A DNA stretch of 64,000 nucleotides from Leptotrichia sp. oral taxon 221 (GTDB lineage Bacteria > Fusobacteriota > Fusobacteriia > Fusobacteriales > Leptotrichiaceae): the NCBI RefSeq assembly GCF_018128245.1, contig NZ_CP072378.1, forward strand, positions 806,001 through 870,000, written 5' to 3'. Positions 1-8,694 of the stretch are shown here, in pieces. A model generated the notes under the pieces. That model worked only from the letters and a program-made list of their open reading frames with translations. It ran no database searches and was not told where the DNA came from. The translations under genes and the position numbers were made by a program. Every line of letters starts with the position of its first letter. The stretch's first letter is position 1.

Positions 1-28
1 TAAACAAGAAAAGAAAGGAAGTGGAAAT

Positions 29-739
29 TTGAATAATTTTCAATTTGGAGTAAATGAGCTGTTATGGCTTTCGTATTTAATTTTAAATTTTTCGGCAGTA
101 GTACTTGCCTATAGATTTTGGGGAAAAGGAGGACTACTATCGGTTGTACCGTTGTCAATCGTTCTAGCTAACATTCAAGTTGGGAAAATGATGACTTTAT
201 TCGGTTTTGATGGAATTACAATGGGAAATATTGCATACGGAGGAATTTATTTGGCATCTGATATTTTGACAGAAAATGAAGGGAAGCATTATTCAAGAAA
301 AGTAGTTTCGCTAGGTTTTGCTGCGATGTTATTTACGACATTTATAATGCAAATTGTGCTAAAAGTAAAAGTTTCGCCTGATGATACAATGCAAGGTGCT
401 TTATCAGCAGTATTTGGATTCATGCCAAGACTTGCGATTTCAAGTGTGTGCGGATTTGCAGTTTCTCAGTCATTTGATATTTGGTCTTATCAATTTATTA
501 GAAAATTTAGACCATCTTATAGAGATATTTGGATTAGAAACAACGCAAGTACAATGATAAGTCAAATTTTAGATAATATTGTATTTTCATTTTTGGCATT
601 TACAGGAGTTTATCCATTTAAAACAGTAATCGGAATCATATTTTCAACATATTTATTAAAAATCGTAATTTCACTGCTTGACACACCTTTTGTGTATATT
701 GCGACTTTATGGAAAAAACAAGGTAAAATAAGTGATTAA
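29..739 (+). CDS. yhhQ: Queuosine precursor transporter (VUT/YhhQ family)
   Basis: Integral membrane protein of 236 residues with about six hydrophobic segments. The family imports queuosine precursors (preQ0, preQ1 or queuine) across the inner membrane for tRNA modification. The central stretch reading NIAYGGIYLASDILTENEG, with its Asp and Glu in a membrane segment, and the later FDIWSYQF motif are typical of the YhhQ/VUT family. It starts at TTG, with an AAGGAAGTGG-type ribosome site about 5 nt upstream. The next gene encodes a radical SAM protein, which suggests a salvage pair. The exact precursor carried cannot be read from the sequence. Confidence 0.85.
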   Translation: MNNFQFGVNELLWLSYLILNFSAVVLAYRFWGKGGLLSVVPLSIVLANIQVGKMMTLFGFDGITMGNIAYGGIYLASDILTENEGKHYSRKVVSLGFAAMLFTTFIMQIVLKVKVSPDDTMQGALSAVFGFMPRLAISSVCGFAVSQSFDIWSYQFIRKFRPSYRDIWIRNNASTMISQILDNIVFSFLAFTGVYPFKTVIGIIFSTYLLKIVISLLDTPFVYIATLWKKQGKISD

Positions 740-812
740 TATTAGATTTGTTATAAATTATTTTAAAATTAAATAAATAAGATGAAAAAATAAAAAAGGT
801 ATAAATTATAAC

Positions 813-1517
813 ATGGAAAGATATAGTGTAATAAAAGAGAAAAATCCTCGTGAAATCGTATTATTAAAAGGGTTTAGCTGTGCTTATGGGAAGTGCGCTT
901 TTTGTAATTACATTTTGGATAATACGAATGACGAAGAAGAGATGAAAAAAGTAAATTTTGAGGCTTTGAGCAGAGTTACTGGGGAATATGGAGTTCTTGA
1001 AGTTATAAACTCTGGGTCGGTGTTTGAGCTAAATGGTGCGACATTGGAGAAAATAAGAGAAGTTTGTAAAGAGAAAAATATAAAAATACTTTATTTTGAA
1101 GCATATTTTGGGTACTTAAATAGATTGAATGAAATTAGAGAATATTTTTCTGAACAAGAAGTAAGATTTGCATTCGGATTGGAAACTTTTGACAATAATT
1201 ATAGGACTAAGATTTTGAAGAAAAATTTTATTTTAAATGAAAGAGTTTTGGAAAAATTAAAAAGCGAATATCAAATGTGCTTATTAATGATTTGTACAAA
1301 AGGACAGACGAAAGAACAGATTTTAAGCGATATTGAGCAGGGAATGGAAAATTTCAAGGAGCTAGTTGTAAGTGTATTTGTAAATAATGGTACAGAAATT
1401 GAAAGAGATGAAGAGCTTGTAGCTTGGTTTTTGACGGAAATTTATCCAAAATATAAAGATGTTCCGAATATTGAGATTTTAGTTGACAATAAAGATTTTG
1501 GAGTATATGTTCAATAA
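813..1517 (+). CDS. Radical SAM protein, possible queuine-salvage lyase (QueL-like)
   Basis: A 234-residue protein with an N-terminal cluster motif CAYGKCAFC (about residues 24-32). This is a C-x4-C-x2-C spacing rather than the usual C-x3-C-x2-C, and it would hold a 4Fe-4S cluster for S-adenosylmethionine cleavage. The remainder looks like a compact TIM-barrel half (for example FGLETFDN). It follows the queuosine-precursor transporter by 73 bp. Established knowledge: Clostridioides difficile has a radical SAM queuine lyase (QueL) that works with such transporters. The same function here is inference from the neighbour and the fold. Another radical SAM activity remains possible. Confidence 0.6.
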   Translation: MERYSVIKEKNPREIVLLKGFSCAYGKCAFCNYILDNTNDEEEMKKVNFEALSRVTGEYGVLEVINSGSVFELNGATLEKIREVCKEKNIKILYFEAYFGYLNRLNEIREYFSEQEVRFAFGLETFDNNYRTKILKKNFILNERVLEKLKSEYQMCLLMICTKGQTKEQILSDIEQGMENFKELVVSVFVNNGTEIERDEELVAWFLTEIYPKYKDVPNIEILVDNKDFGVYVQ

Positions 1518-1545
1518 AATTCTTTGATTATCAAATAATTTTTGG

Positions 1546-1574
1546 TTGACAATTAGTATAACATGTGTTATATT
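1546..1574 (+). promoter_or_regulatory. Sigma-70 promoter of the FadL-like gene, with embedded palindrome
   Basis: TTGACA at 1546-1551, 17-nt spacer, TATATT at 1569-1574, with an extended TG at 1566-1567. The inverted repeat TATAACA-TG-TGTTATA (1557-1572) fills most of the spacer and half of the -10 box. A protein bound there would block RNA polymerase, so this is a candidate operator. The binding regulator is unknown. Confidence 0.65.
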
Positions 1575-1723
1575 AAACAAATGATAGTATAAGTTGCAAT
1601 TTTAACATTGATTTTATTTATTATTTTATAATAAATTTGATGATTTTAGAATAAATAATTGTAAAATATTAAAAATAAAAACTTATATTAAAAATGAAAA
1701 ATTATAGGAAATTAAGGAGAAAA

Positions 1724-3010
1724 ATGAGATTAAAAATAATATTAGCAGCTTTTTTAAGTACTTTGGCATTGAATGCAGTAAGTATGGACTATTTATCAAA
1801 TAATTCGGCTTCATATTTTCAAAATCCATCGCAAACTGGAAAAATAACTGTAGAAGGAGTATTTTACAATCCAGCAGGAACGGCATTTTTGGAAGATGGA
1901 AAATATTTTAATGTAAATATGCAAAATTCTATGATTCAAGAATCAATGACATTGAATGGGAAAAAGATGGCTTCAAATAGATATGCTGGAGCACCGTCGT
2001 TTAACTATGTTCAAAAGAAGGGAAGTAATTCTATTTTTGCTAATGCAAGTGTTGTTGCGGGAGGAGCTACTTTGAAATATGATGAAGGAGTGGCTGGAAT
2101 AAATTTGGCAGCAGAAACATTTGATAATATGACTCGTGGATTATTAGGAGCAAAAGTTACTAGAAATCAATTTAGTGGACAAAATAGATATTATCAATTA
2201 ATGCTTGGAGGAGCGCATCAATTGACTGATAAATTATCAATCGGTGGAGGACTAAAATATGTTCACGCCATGAGAAAATTAAATGGATACGCTTCTTTCG
2301 GATATAATCCATTTGTTGGTGCAAGAGTTAGTTTGAAAGGAAATGAATTGTATTTAGATTCTAGAAGAAGAGCAGATGGTGTTGGAGCGGTATTAGGTTT
2401 AGATTATAAAGCGACTGATACATTGAATTTTGCTGTAAAATATGAAACGCCTGTAAAATTGAAATTCAAGACAAAAGCTACAGAAAGTACAGATATGACT
2501 TTAGCTGGGAGAAAAATTGGATTATCAGATTTTTATCCTAAATATGCAAATGGTGTAAATTCAAGAAGAGATTTACCAGGAGTATTGTCGTTAGGAGTTT
2601 CTAAAGATATTAATGACTGGACTGTTTCAGGAGGATATATTCATTACTTCAATAAAGCAGCAAATATGGATGGAATAGACTATAGAGACGGACATGAAGT
2701 GAACTTTGGAGTTGACTACAGATTTTCGCCAAAATGGACTTGGCACGCAGGTTATAATTATGCTCACACAGGTGCTCCAAAACAATCGTACAACGATACT
2801 GAATATGCTATAAATGCACAAATTTATACGACAGGATTGACATTTAAGCCGACAGAAAATCATGAATGGAAATTTGGTGTTGGATATGTTAAATATAATT
2901 CAGAAAATGGAGAGCCAGAAATAACTCATGGAATAAAATTGGATAAATCGAAAGTTAAATATGATAAAGAAGTTGGAGTATTTTCTTTAGGTTATACTTA
3001 TAAATTTTAA
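1724..3010 (+). CDS. OmpP1/FadL/TodX family outer-membrane protein
   Basis: A protein of about 428 residues with a signal peptide (MRLKIILAAFLSTLALNAVS) followed by alternating beta strands. It ends in the aromatic GYTYKF expected of an outer-membrane barrel. NPAGTAFLEDGKYF near the N-terminus matches the FadL/OmpP1 motif (NPA in the hatch). The family lets hydrophobic molecules such as long-chain fatty acids cross the outer membrane. I chose the ATG at 1724 because AAGGAG lies 7 nt upstream; an in-frame ATG at 1694 lacks a ribosome site. It sits just before the fatty-acid synthesis cluster, which fits a lipid-related substrate, though the ligand is inferred. Confidence 0.85.
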   Translation: MRLKIILAAFLSTLALNAVSMDYLSNNSASYFQNPSQTGKITVEGVFYNPAGTAFLEDGKYFNVNMQNSMIQESMTLNGKKMASNRYAGAPSFNYVQKKGSNSIFANASVVAGGATLKYDEGVAGINLAAETFDNMTRGLLGAKVTRNQFSGQNRYYQLMLGGAHQLTDKLSIGGGLKYVHAMRKLNGYASFGYNPFVGARVSLKGNELYLDSRRRADGVGAVLGLDYKATDTLNFAVKYETPVKLKFKTKATESTDMTLAGRKIGLSDFYPKYANGVNSRRDLPGVLSLGVSKDINDWTVSGGYIHYFNKAANMDGIDYRDGHEVNFGVDYRFSPKWTWHAGYNYAHTGAPKQSYNDTEYAINAQIYTTGLTFKPTENHEWKFGVGYVKYNSENGEPEITHGIKLDKSKVKYDKEVGVFSLGYTYKF

Positions 3011-3044
3011 TCATAAATTTGTTTAACATAGAAATAAATAGGAG

Positions 3045-3422
3045 ATGAGAAAACTGATATTTTTAGATAAAGTAGTTGTCTATCTTAAAGAAAATTTAGA
3101 TAAAACTAGAGAAGAAGTGGAAGAAAATTTAGAAATTATTATAAAAAGAAGTATCGTAGATTACTTGGTAAACAAAAGAAAATTAAATATTGAGGAAATG
3201 AGCGATGCAACAGTAACTTTAGTAATAGATTTTGAGAAAGATGAAAATAAATTGAAATTAATTATTGAAGAATATATGTTTGAAATGAATTATAAAAATG
3301 AAGTATTATTTAGAATGTTTAGGTTAGGATTGGATAACGAGCACTTTATTCATCAAGATTTGAAAGAATTAGAGAACGAAATAAATGTTTTTGAAAATGG
3401 AATTGGAATTCCTTTAAATTAA
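3045..3422 (+). CDS. Hypothetical protein
   Basis: A 125-residue, acidic, probably mostly helical cytoplasmic protein with no signal peptide or membrane segment. I do not recognise a family. The first ATG (3045) directly follows AGGAG with no spacer, which is poor. The in-frame CTG at 3054 would have normal spacing, so the true start is uncertain. It lies 35 bp after the FadL-like gene and is probably co-transcribed with it. A wide-loop terminator follows. Confidence 0.6.
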   Translation: MRKLIFLDKVVVYLKENLDKTREEVEENLEIIIKRSIVDYLVNKRKLNIEEMSDATVTLVIDFEKDENKLKLIIEEYMFEMNYKNEVLFRMFRLGLDNEHFIHQDLKELENEINVFENGIGIPLN

Positions 3423-3429
3423 AGAAAAA

Positions 3430-3496
3430 TTCGTATATTTGACAAGTTGTAAAAATTTATATTTAGTAAAATTTGTTGGTATACGAAATTTTTTTT
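3430..3496 (+). terminator. Wide-loop intrinsic terminator
   Basis: Arms TTCGTATA (3430-3437) and TATACGAA (3480-3487), with a T-rich tail from 3489. The 42-nt loop can itself pair through two AAATTT blocks. Confidence 0.5.
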
Positions 3497-3549
3497 AGAT
3501 ATCTATATTTATTATAAGATAAAAGACTATAATAAATAATCAATATCAA

Positions 3550-3578
3550 TTGTATTTTTTTAAATTTTGTGATAAACT
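3550..3578 (+). promoter_or_regulatory. Possible fabH promoter
   Basis: TTGTAT (3550-3555), 17-nt spacer, TAAACT (3573-3578), about 60 nt before the fabH start. Both boxes are weak matches. Confidence 0.35.
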
Positions 3579-3641
3579 AAAATAGGACAAGTTTAGATAA
3601 TTGAAAACTAAGAATTGATAGAATAAAAAAGAGGTGAACAA

Positions 3642-4619
3642 ATGAGAGTTGGAATAATGGGAACAGGTTCTTACGTTCCTGAAAGAATATTGACAAATGA
3701 TGATTTAGCGAAAATCGTTGATACAAATGATGAATGGATAACAACTAGAACAGGAATACGTGAAAGAAGGATAGCAGCAGACGATGAAGCAACTTCTGAT
3801 TTAGCATTTAAAGCCGCAGAAAAGGCGATAATTGATGCAGGAATTGATAAAAATGAGATTGAATTAATAATTGTTGCGACAATGACACAGGATCATTTAA
3901 CGCCTTCGACAGCAGCATTGGTTCAAGATAAATTGGGGATTAAAGCAGCGGCATTTGATGTGAGTGCAGCATGTACAGGATTTATTTATGGTTTTACAAC
4001 AGGATATAGTTTTATAAAAGCTGGAATTTACAAAAAAGTTCTTGTAATTGGTGCAGAAACAATGTCGAGAGTGATAGACTGGGAAGATAGAGGGACTTGT
4101 ATTTTGTTTGGAGATGGAGCTGGTGCTGTGGTACTAGGAGAAGTTGAAACAGGAGGATTCTTGGCAAGTCATTTGGCGGCAGATGGTTCAGGAGCTTGTG
4201 AATTAATTGTACCAGCAGGTGGTTCTAGAAAAGCTGCAACAGCAGAAACTATTGAAAATAGAGAAGTTTATTTAAAAATGAATGGTAGAGAAATATTTAA
4301 ATTTGCTGTGAAAGCATTCCCTGAATCAGTAGAAAATGTTTTAACACAACAAAATTTAATAGCTGATGATATTGATATTTTTATACCACATCAAGCAAAT
4401 GTTAGAATTATTGAGTCTATTGCAAAAAGATTTAAACAACCATTGGATAAGTTTTTTGTTAATTTACATAAATATGGAAATACTTCGGGAGCGTCAATAC
4501 CAATAGCATTGGATGAAGCTAGTAAAGAAGGAAGATTCAAAAAAGGTGATAAAATCGTAGCTACTGGATTTGGTGGAGGTTTAACATACGGTTCGATTTT
4601 ATTTGAATGGTCAAAATAA
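3642..4619 (+). CDS. fabH: Beta-ketoacyl-ACP synthase III
   Basis: Condenses acetyl-CoA (or a branched or short acyl-CoA) with malonyl-ACP to start type II fatty-acid synthesis in the cytosol. The thiolase-fold triad is visible: Cys111 in SAACTGF, His250 in PHQAN and Asn280 in GNTSGAS. Length is 325 residues, normal for FabH. It starts at ATG with GAGGTG upstream. It heads a run that continues with a small membrane protein, fabD, acpP and fabF. fabG, fabZ and an enoyl-ACP reductase are absent here and must lie elsewhere. Confidence 0.97.
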   Translation: MRVGIMGTGSYVPERILTNDDLAKIVDTNDEWITTRTGIRERRIAADDEATSDLAFKAAEKAIIDAGIDKNEIELIIVATMTQDHLTPSTAALVQDKLGIKAAAFDVSAACTGFIYGFTTGYSFIKAGIYKKVLVIGAETMSRVIDWEDRGTCILFGDGAGAVVLGEVETGGFLASHLAADGSGACELIVPAGGSRKAATAETIENREVYLKMNGREIFKFAVKAFPESVENVLTQQNLIADDIDIFIPHQANVRIIESIAKRFKQPLDKFFVNLHKYGNTSGASIPIALDEASKEGRFKKGDKIVATGFGGGLTYGSILFEWSK

Positions 4620-4658
4620 AAAATAAAATAAAAAAAATTATAGAGAGGATGATGTACT

Positions 4659-5039
4659 GTGAATAAGAAAATATGGTGGGGATTAATTGTTATCTTGGTT
4701 GGTCTATTTTATTTGCTACAACAATATATTCCTGAAGCAGCAAGATATATTTTAAATTATCAAGTATTGTTTATTTTGATTGGAATTTTCTTTTCAATTA
4801 AAAAGAAAAAATTTGGATGGGCATTGATAGGAATAGGTGTTTATTTATATTTAGATGATTTCTTTAAAGAACAATTTAACTTCATATTACCAATTGGAAT
4901 TTTAGTATTTGGAGGAGTTATATTAGCATTAGGAATTATTGAAAAAAAGAAAATAACAGAAAAAACAGTGTATAGCTCTAAATCATCAAAAGTAAATGAA
5001 ATTAAAGATGCTGAAATTGTAGATCAAGATAAAAAATAA
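4659..5039 (+). CDS. Small integral membrane protein (LiaI/LiaF-like N-terminal type)
   Basis: 126 residues starting at GTG, with AGAGAGG 10 nt upstream. It has about four hydrophobic helices: KIWWGLIVILVGLFYLL, then YQVLFILIGIFF, FGWALIGIGVYLYL and FILPIGILVFGGVILALG, followed by a charged cytoplasmic tail. The paired short helices with the WWGLIVILVG signature resemble the LiaI-LiaF-like transmembrane region of envelope-stress proteins. A specific function is not supported. It sits between fabH and fabD with short gaps, so it is likely co-transcribed with the lipid genes. Confidence 0.7.
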   Translation: MNKKIWWGLIVILVGLFYLLQQYIPEAARYILNYQVLFILIGIFFSIKKKKFGWALIGIGVYLYLDDFFKEQFNFILPIGILVFGGVILALGIIEKKKITEKTVYSSKSSKVNEIKDAEIVDQDKK

Positions 5040-5057
5040 TTAGTTGGAGGAATTTAA

Positions 5058-5969
5058 ATGTCAAAAATTGCTTTTGTATTTCCTGGACAAGGAACACAAT
5101 TTGCTGGAATGGGAAAAAAATTATACGAAGAAGTAAATGAAGAAACAAAAAAATCAATAGACGAAATATTTTCTAATTTAGAAAATGAAGAAGTAAAAAG
5201 AGTTTTGTTTGAAGGAACTGACGAAGAATTAAAAAATACTAAGTTTGCTCAACCTGCAATTGCTTTGTATTCAGTAATTTTAACAAAATTGTTAAAAGAA
5301 AAGGGGATTGAGCCAGAATTTGTAGCGGGACACAGTTTAGGTGAATATAGTTCGTTATATGCAGCAGGAGTTTTAAGTGAAATTGAAACTATGAAACTTA
5401 TTGCAAAAAGAGGAGATATTATGAGTAATGCTAAAGTAGACGGTTCGATGGCAGCAATTTTAGGATTATCGGCTACTGAAGTGGAAGAAATTTGCTCAAA
5501 TATTGATGGTGTAATAGAAGCAGTTAATTACAATGAACCTAAACAAACTGTAGTTGCAGGAGAAAGAAGTGTTTTAGAAGCAAATTTAGAAACATTTAAA
5601 GAAAAAGGAGCAAGAAGAGCGTTACCTTTAGCTGTTTCAGGGCCTTTCCATTCATCATTGATGAAACCTGTTGCTGAAGTTTTGAAAAAAGAATTCGATA
5701 ATTATAATTGGAATGATGTGAAAACTCCAATCGTAGCAAATACTACAACTAATTTATTAGTAAAAGCTGATGAAGTAAAAGATGAGTTATATCATCAAAC
5801 ATTCGGTCCTGTAAAATGGGTTGACACAATTAATAAGTTGGCTGAAAATGGAGTAACAAAAATTTATGAAGTTGGTCCAGGAAAGGTGCTAGCTGGATTG
5901 ATAAAGAAAATTGATAAAAGTATAGAAGTAATCAATATTGAGAATGTTGAAAGTTTAGAAAATATTTAA
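5058..5969 (+). CDS. fabD: Malonyl-CoA:ACP transacylase
   Basis: Transfers malonyl groups from CoA to acyl carrier protein to supply FabH and FabF. The nucleophile is Ser93 in GHSLGEYS, the catalytic His198 is in SGPFHSSLM, and the N-terminal FVFPGQGTQ motif is intact. Length is 303 residues, typical. It starts 18 nt after the small membrane gene with GGAGG upstream. acpP and fabF follow, each with its own promoter. Confidence 0.97.
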   Translation: MSKIAFVFPGQGTQFAGMGKKLYEEVNEETKKSIDEIFSNLENEEVKRVLFEGTDEELKNTKFAQPAIALYSVILTKLLKEKGIEPEFVAGHSLGEYSSLYAAGVLSEIETMKLIAKRGDIMSNAKVDGSMAAILGLSATEVEEICSNIDGVIEAVNYNEPKQTVVAGERSVLEANLETFKEKGARRALPLAVSGPFHSSLMKPVAEVLKKEFDNYNWNDVKTPIVANTTTNLLVKADEVKDELYHQTFGPVKWVDTINKLAENGVTKIYEVGPGKVLAGLIKKIDKSIEVINIENVESLENI

Positions 5970-6053
5970 GTAAGTGGAAGCAGTTCACATAATAATTTTG
6001 ATAATTAAAATAAAAATTTATTTTAAAAAATAACAGTGGTTATTTAAAAACAG

Positions 6054-6082
6054 TTGCAATTTTTTAGAAGTTTTGGTATAAT
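6054..6082 (+). promoter_or_regulatory. acpP promoter
   Basis: TTGCAA (6054-6059), exact 17-nt spacer, perfect TATAAT (6077-6082). It lies downstream of an in-frame upstream ATG at 6093-6095 and so supports the 6117 start for acpP. It gives acpP independent, probably strong expression. Confidence 0.8.
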
Positions 6083-6116
6083 AATTTGGAATATGAAAAA
6101 TGGAGGTGGCATTATA

Positions 6117-6341
6117 ATGCTAGATAAAATTAAATCAATAGTTGCGGACCAATTAGGAGTAGATGAAAGTCAAGTTACTGAAGACGCTTCATTCGTAGAT
6201 GATTTAGGAGCAGATTCTTTAGATACAGTAGAATTAATTATGGCTTTCGAAGAAGAATTTGATGTAGAAATCCCTGATGAAGATGCACAAAAAATTAAAA
6301 CAGTTAAAGATGTAATTGACTACATCAACGCTAAACAATAA
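6117..6341 (+). CDS. acpP: Acyl carrier protein
   Basis: A 74-residue acidic four-helix protein. The phosphopantetheine attachment site is Ser34 in [10 protein letters not shown]. It carries growing acyl chains between the Fab enzymes. The start is the ATG at 6117 with GGAGGTG upstream. Longer in-frame readings would run through the acpP promoter and add residues no ACP has. It has its own promoter and a strong terminator, giving a nearly monocistronic unit inside the fab cluster. Confidence 0.97.
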   Translation: MLDKIKSIVADQLGVDESQVTEDASFVDDLGADSLDTVELIMAFEEEFDVEIPDEDAQKIKTVKDVIDYINAKQ

Positions 6342-6350
6342 ATATCTGAA

Positions 6351-6377
6351 AAAAAGGGGAATTGTCCCCTTTTTTTA
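6351..6377 (+). terminator. Intrinsic terminator after acpP
   Basis: AAAAAGGGGA-ATTG-TCCCCTTTTTTT: a GC-paired stem with a four-base loop and a long T run, the most compact terminator in the window. Confidence 0.9.
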
Positions 6378-6406
6378 TTGAAAAAATTAAAAAAAACTAG
6401 TATAAT
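6378..6406 (+). promoter_or_regulatory. fabF promoter
   Basis: TTGAAA (6378-6383), 17-nt spacer, TATAAT (6401-6406). It begins at the base after the acpP terminator's T run, so termination and re-initiation abut. Confidence 0.75.
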
Positions 6407-6465
6407 ATAAAAGATGATATAATAATATAAAAATAATTTTAAATAAAAAAATGAGAGGTGTGTAA

Positions 6466-7701
6466 ATGAGAAGAGTAGTTATAACGGGAATAGGATTAGT
6501 AACTCCGTTAGGGACAGGAAAAGAAAAAGCGTGGACAAATTTATTAAATGGAGAATGCGGAATTGATACAATTACTCAATTTGATAGTTCGCAACATCCA
6601 GTGCATATTGCAGCAGAAGTAAAAGATTTTGTACCTGAAAATTATATTGAAAAAAAAGAAATGAAAAAAATAGCAAGATTTTCACAATTTGCGATTGCAG
6701 CAGCAAAAGAAGCATTAGAAGATGCTAAATTGGAAATTAATGATGAAAATGCAGATAGAATAGGAGTAATCATTGGTTCTGGAATCGGTGGATTGGATGT
6801 AATTGAGCAAGAAGTGGAAAAACTTGTAACAAGAGGACCAAAAAGAGTATCACCATTTTATATTCCAGCAGCTATTTTGAATATGGCTTCAGGAAATACT
6901 TCAATTTATACAGGAGCAAAAGGACCAAATAAAACAGTTGTTACAGCTTGTGCTTCTGGAACGAATTCAATTGGAGATGCATTTCAAACAATTTTGTTAG
7001 GAAAAGCTGATGCGATGATAGCAGGAGGAACTGAGGCTACAGTAACTCCATCAGGAATTGCAGGATTTGCTAATTTAAAAGCATTGTCAACAAATCCAGA
7101 TCCTAAAAAGGCTTCAAGACCGTTTACTGCTGATAGAGATGGTTTTGTGCTAGGAGAAGGTTCAGGAGTATTGATATTAGAAGAATTGGAACATGCTAAA
7201 AAACGTGGAGCAAAAATTTATGCAGAAGTTGTAGGATATGGAGAAACAGGAGATGCTTACCATATGACAGCTCCATCTGATGGTGGAGAAGGTGCTGCAA
7301 GAGCATTTAGAATGGCATTAGAACAAGGAAACATTAAACCTGAAGAAGTTGGATATATAAATGCACACGGAACATCTACACCTGCAAATGATAAAAATGA
7401 AACACAAGCAATAAAATCTGCATTTGGTGAACATGCCTATAAATTAGCAGTAAGTTCGACAAAAGGAGCAACAGGACATTTATTAGGAGGAGCAGGAGGA
7501 ATTGAAGCAGCATTTTTAGCATTAGCTATTGATGAAGGAGTTTTACCTCCAACTATAAATTATGAAAATCCTGATCCATTATGTGACTTGGATTATGTTC
7601 CAAATGAAGCTAGAAAACAAGAAATAGAAGTAGGAATGTCTAGTTCATTAGGATTTGGTGGACACAATGCAGTTTTAGCATTTAGAAAATATAAAGGATA
7701 A
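6466..7701 (+). CDS. fabF: Beta-ketoacyl-ACP synthase II
   Basis: Elongating condensing enzyme of type II fatty-acid synthesis. The Cys-His-His triad is present: Cys162 in TACASGTN, His301 in NAHGTSTP and His338 in GATGHLLG. Length of 411 residues is standard for FabF. GAGAGGTG precedes the ATG. It has its own promoter. In E. coli FabF handles temperature-dependent elongation; here it may be the only elongating synthase nearby. Confidence 0.97.
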   Translation: MRRVVITGIGLVTPLGTGKEKAWTNLLNGECGIDTITQFDSSQHPVHIAAEVKDFVPENYIEKKEMKKIARFSQFAIAAAKEALEDAKLEINDENADRIGVIIGSGIGGLDVIEQEVEKLVTRGPKRVSPFYIPAAILNMASGNTSIYTGAKGPNKTVVTACASGTNSIGDAFQTILLGKADAMIAGGTEATVTPSGIAGFANLKALSTNPDPKKASRPFTADRDGFVLGEGSGVLILEELEHAKKRGAKIYAEVVGYGETGDAYHMTAPSDGGEGAARAFRMALEQGNIKPEEVGYINAHGTSTPANDKNETQAIKSAFGEHAYKLAVSSTKGATGHLLGGAGGIEAAFLALAIDEGVLPPTINYENPDPLCDLDYVPNEARKQEIEVGMSSSLGFGGHNAVLAFRKYKG

Positions 7702-7710
7702 TAAATAAAC

Positions 7711-7849
7711 AAAAGAGAGATTACATAATTTTAAAAATTTGATTTTATTAGTATGGAATATTAGAAGACTTTTAAAAATTAATGATTGATAAATTGATGT
7801 TCCTGATTATAAAAAGTTGATTTTATAAGTTTTGTGATTTCTCTTTTTT
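7711..7849 (+). terminator. Very wide-loop terminator-like inverted repeat between fabF and rnc
   Basis: Arms AAAAGAGAGATTACA (7711-7725) and TGTGATTTCTCTTTT (7833-7847) form a 15-bp stem with two G-U pairs, followed by a T run. The loop is about 107 nt. It may be an intrinsic terminator or a small structured RNA. No gene is visible in the rest of 7702-7973. Confidence 0.45.
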
Positions 7850-7936
7850 GTGAATTAAATAAATTGAATAATTGATAGAATGGAGTATGACAGTTCTATT
7901 AAATTTAACATAAGATGAATTAAAATAGAGAAAAAA

Positions 7937-7973
7937 GGAGGGCACTGCTTTTTTTATAGCAGTTAAATATTCA
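7937..7973 (+). promoter_or_regulatory. Ribosome site and hairpin before rnc
   Basis: The only good Shine-Dalgarno (GGAGGG, 7937-7942) is about 31 nt from the ATG at 7974. Between them lies a hairpin, ACTGCT (7944-7949) and AGCAGT (7958-7963). When folded it leaves about 11 nt between ribosome site and start. Confidence 0.5.
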
Positions 7974-8675
7974 ATGTTGAAAAATAAAAGCTCTGAAGAA
8001 TTAATGGAAAAGATAAATTATCGTTTTAAAAATGAGGGATATTTGAAAGAAGCGTTGACTCATAGATCGTTTTCGAATGAAAATGATAAAACTAAAAAGT
8101 TCGATAATGAAAAATTGGAATTTTTAGGGGATGCTGTTTTGAATTTAATTACAACAGAGTATATTTATAATTTAGAAAAAGATAAAAATGAAGGTGAATT
8201 GGCAAAATTAAAGAGCCAAATAATAAGTGAGCCAGTATTTTCAGCTATTGCAAATGATTTGAAATTAGGCGATTATTTGTATTTGAGTAATGGAGAAATA
8301 TTATCTGGTGGTAGAGAAAGAAAGTCTATTTTAGGGGATGCGTTTGAGGCTTTAATGGGGGCAATATTTAAAGATTCTGATTATTACACTACGAAAGATA
8401 TTGCATTGAAATTTTTGTTGGAGAAGATTAATAATTTGGAGGAAATTGAAGGGACTGGAGATTATAAAACTATTTTACAGGAAGTTTTTCAAAGTAAATA
8501 TAGAAAAATGCCAGAATATGAATTACTTTCTACAAAAGGCCCAGATCATAACAAAGAATTTAAGATTGCTGTGAAATTAGATAATAAAATATACGGTGTA
8601 GGAATTGGGAAAAGTAAAAAAGAAGCTGAAAAAAATGCCGCTAGAGAAGCGTTAGAAAAGATAGAAGAGCTTTAA
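7974..8675 (+). CDS. rnc: Ribonuclease III
   Basis: Double-strand-specific endonuclease that processes rRNA precursors and structured mRNAs. The signature NEKLEFLGDAVL gives catalytic Glu49 and Asp53, and ILGDAFEALMGA supplies the second acidic pair. A double-stranded-RNA-binding domain occupies about residues 155-232. Length is 233 residues. The start at 7974 is not certain: the next ATG (8004) begins closer to the usual N-terminus but has a weak ribosome site. coaD follows after 19 nt, then radA and disA. Confidence 0.95.
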   Translation: MLKNKSSEELMEKINYRFKNEGYLKEALTHRSFSNENDKTKKFDNEKLEFLGDAVLNLITTEYIYNLEKDKNEGELAKLKSQIISEPVFSAIANDLKLGDYLYLSNGEILSGGRERKSILGDAFEALMGAIFKDSDYYTTKDIALKFLLEKINNLEEIEGTGDYKTILQEVFQSKYRKMPEYELLSTKGPDHNKEFKIAVKLDNKIYGVGIGKSKKEAEKNAAREALEKIEEL

Positions 8676-8694
8676 ATGAGGAGAGAGATTAGAA

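Noticed and set aside
1-28. preQ1 riboswitch before the queuosine-precursor transporter
   Set aside because: Only 28 nt of upstream sequence are in the window, too little to judge.
6054-6116. Longer acyl carrier protein beginning at 6054
   Set aside because: The extension overlaps a near-consensus promoter, and the ribosome site GGAGGTG is just before the ATG at 6117.
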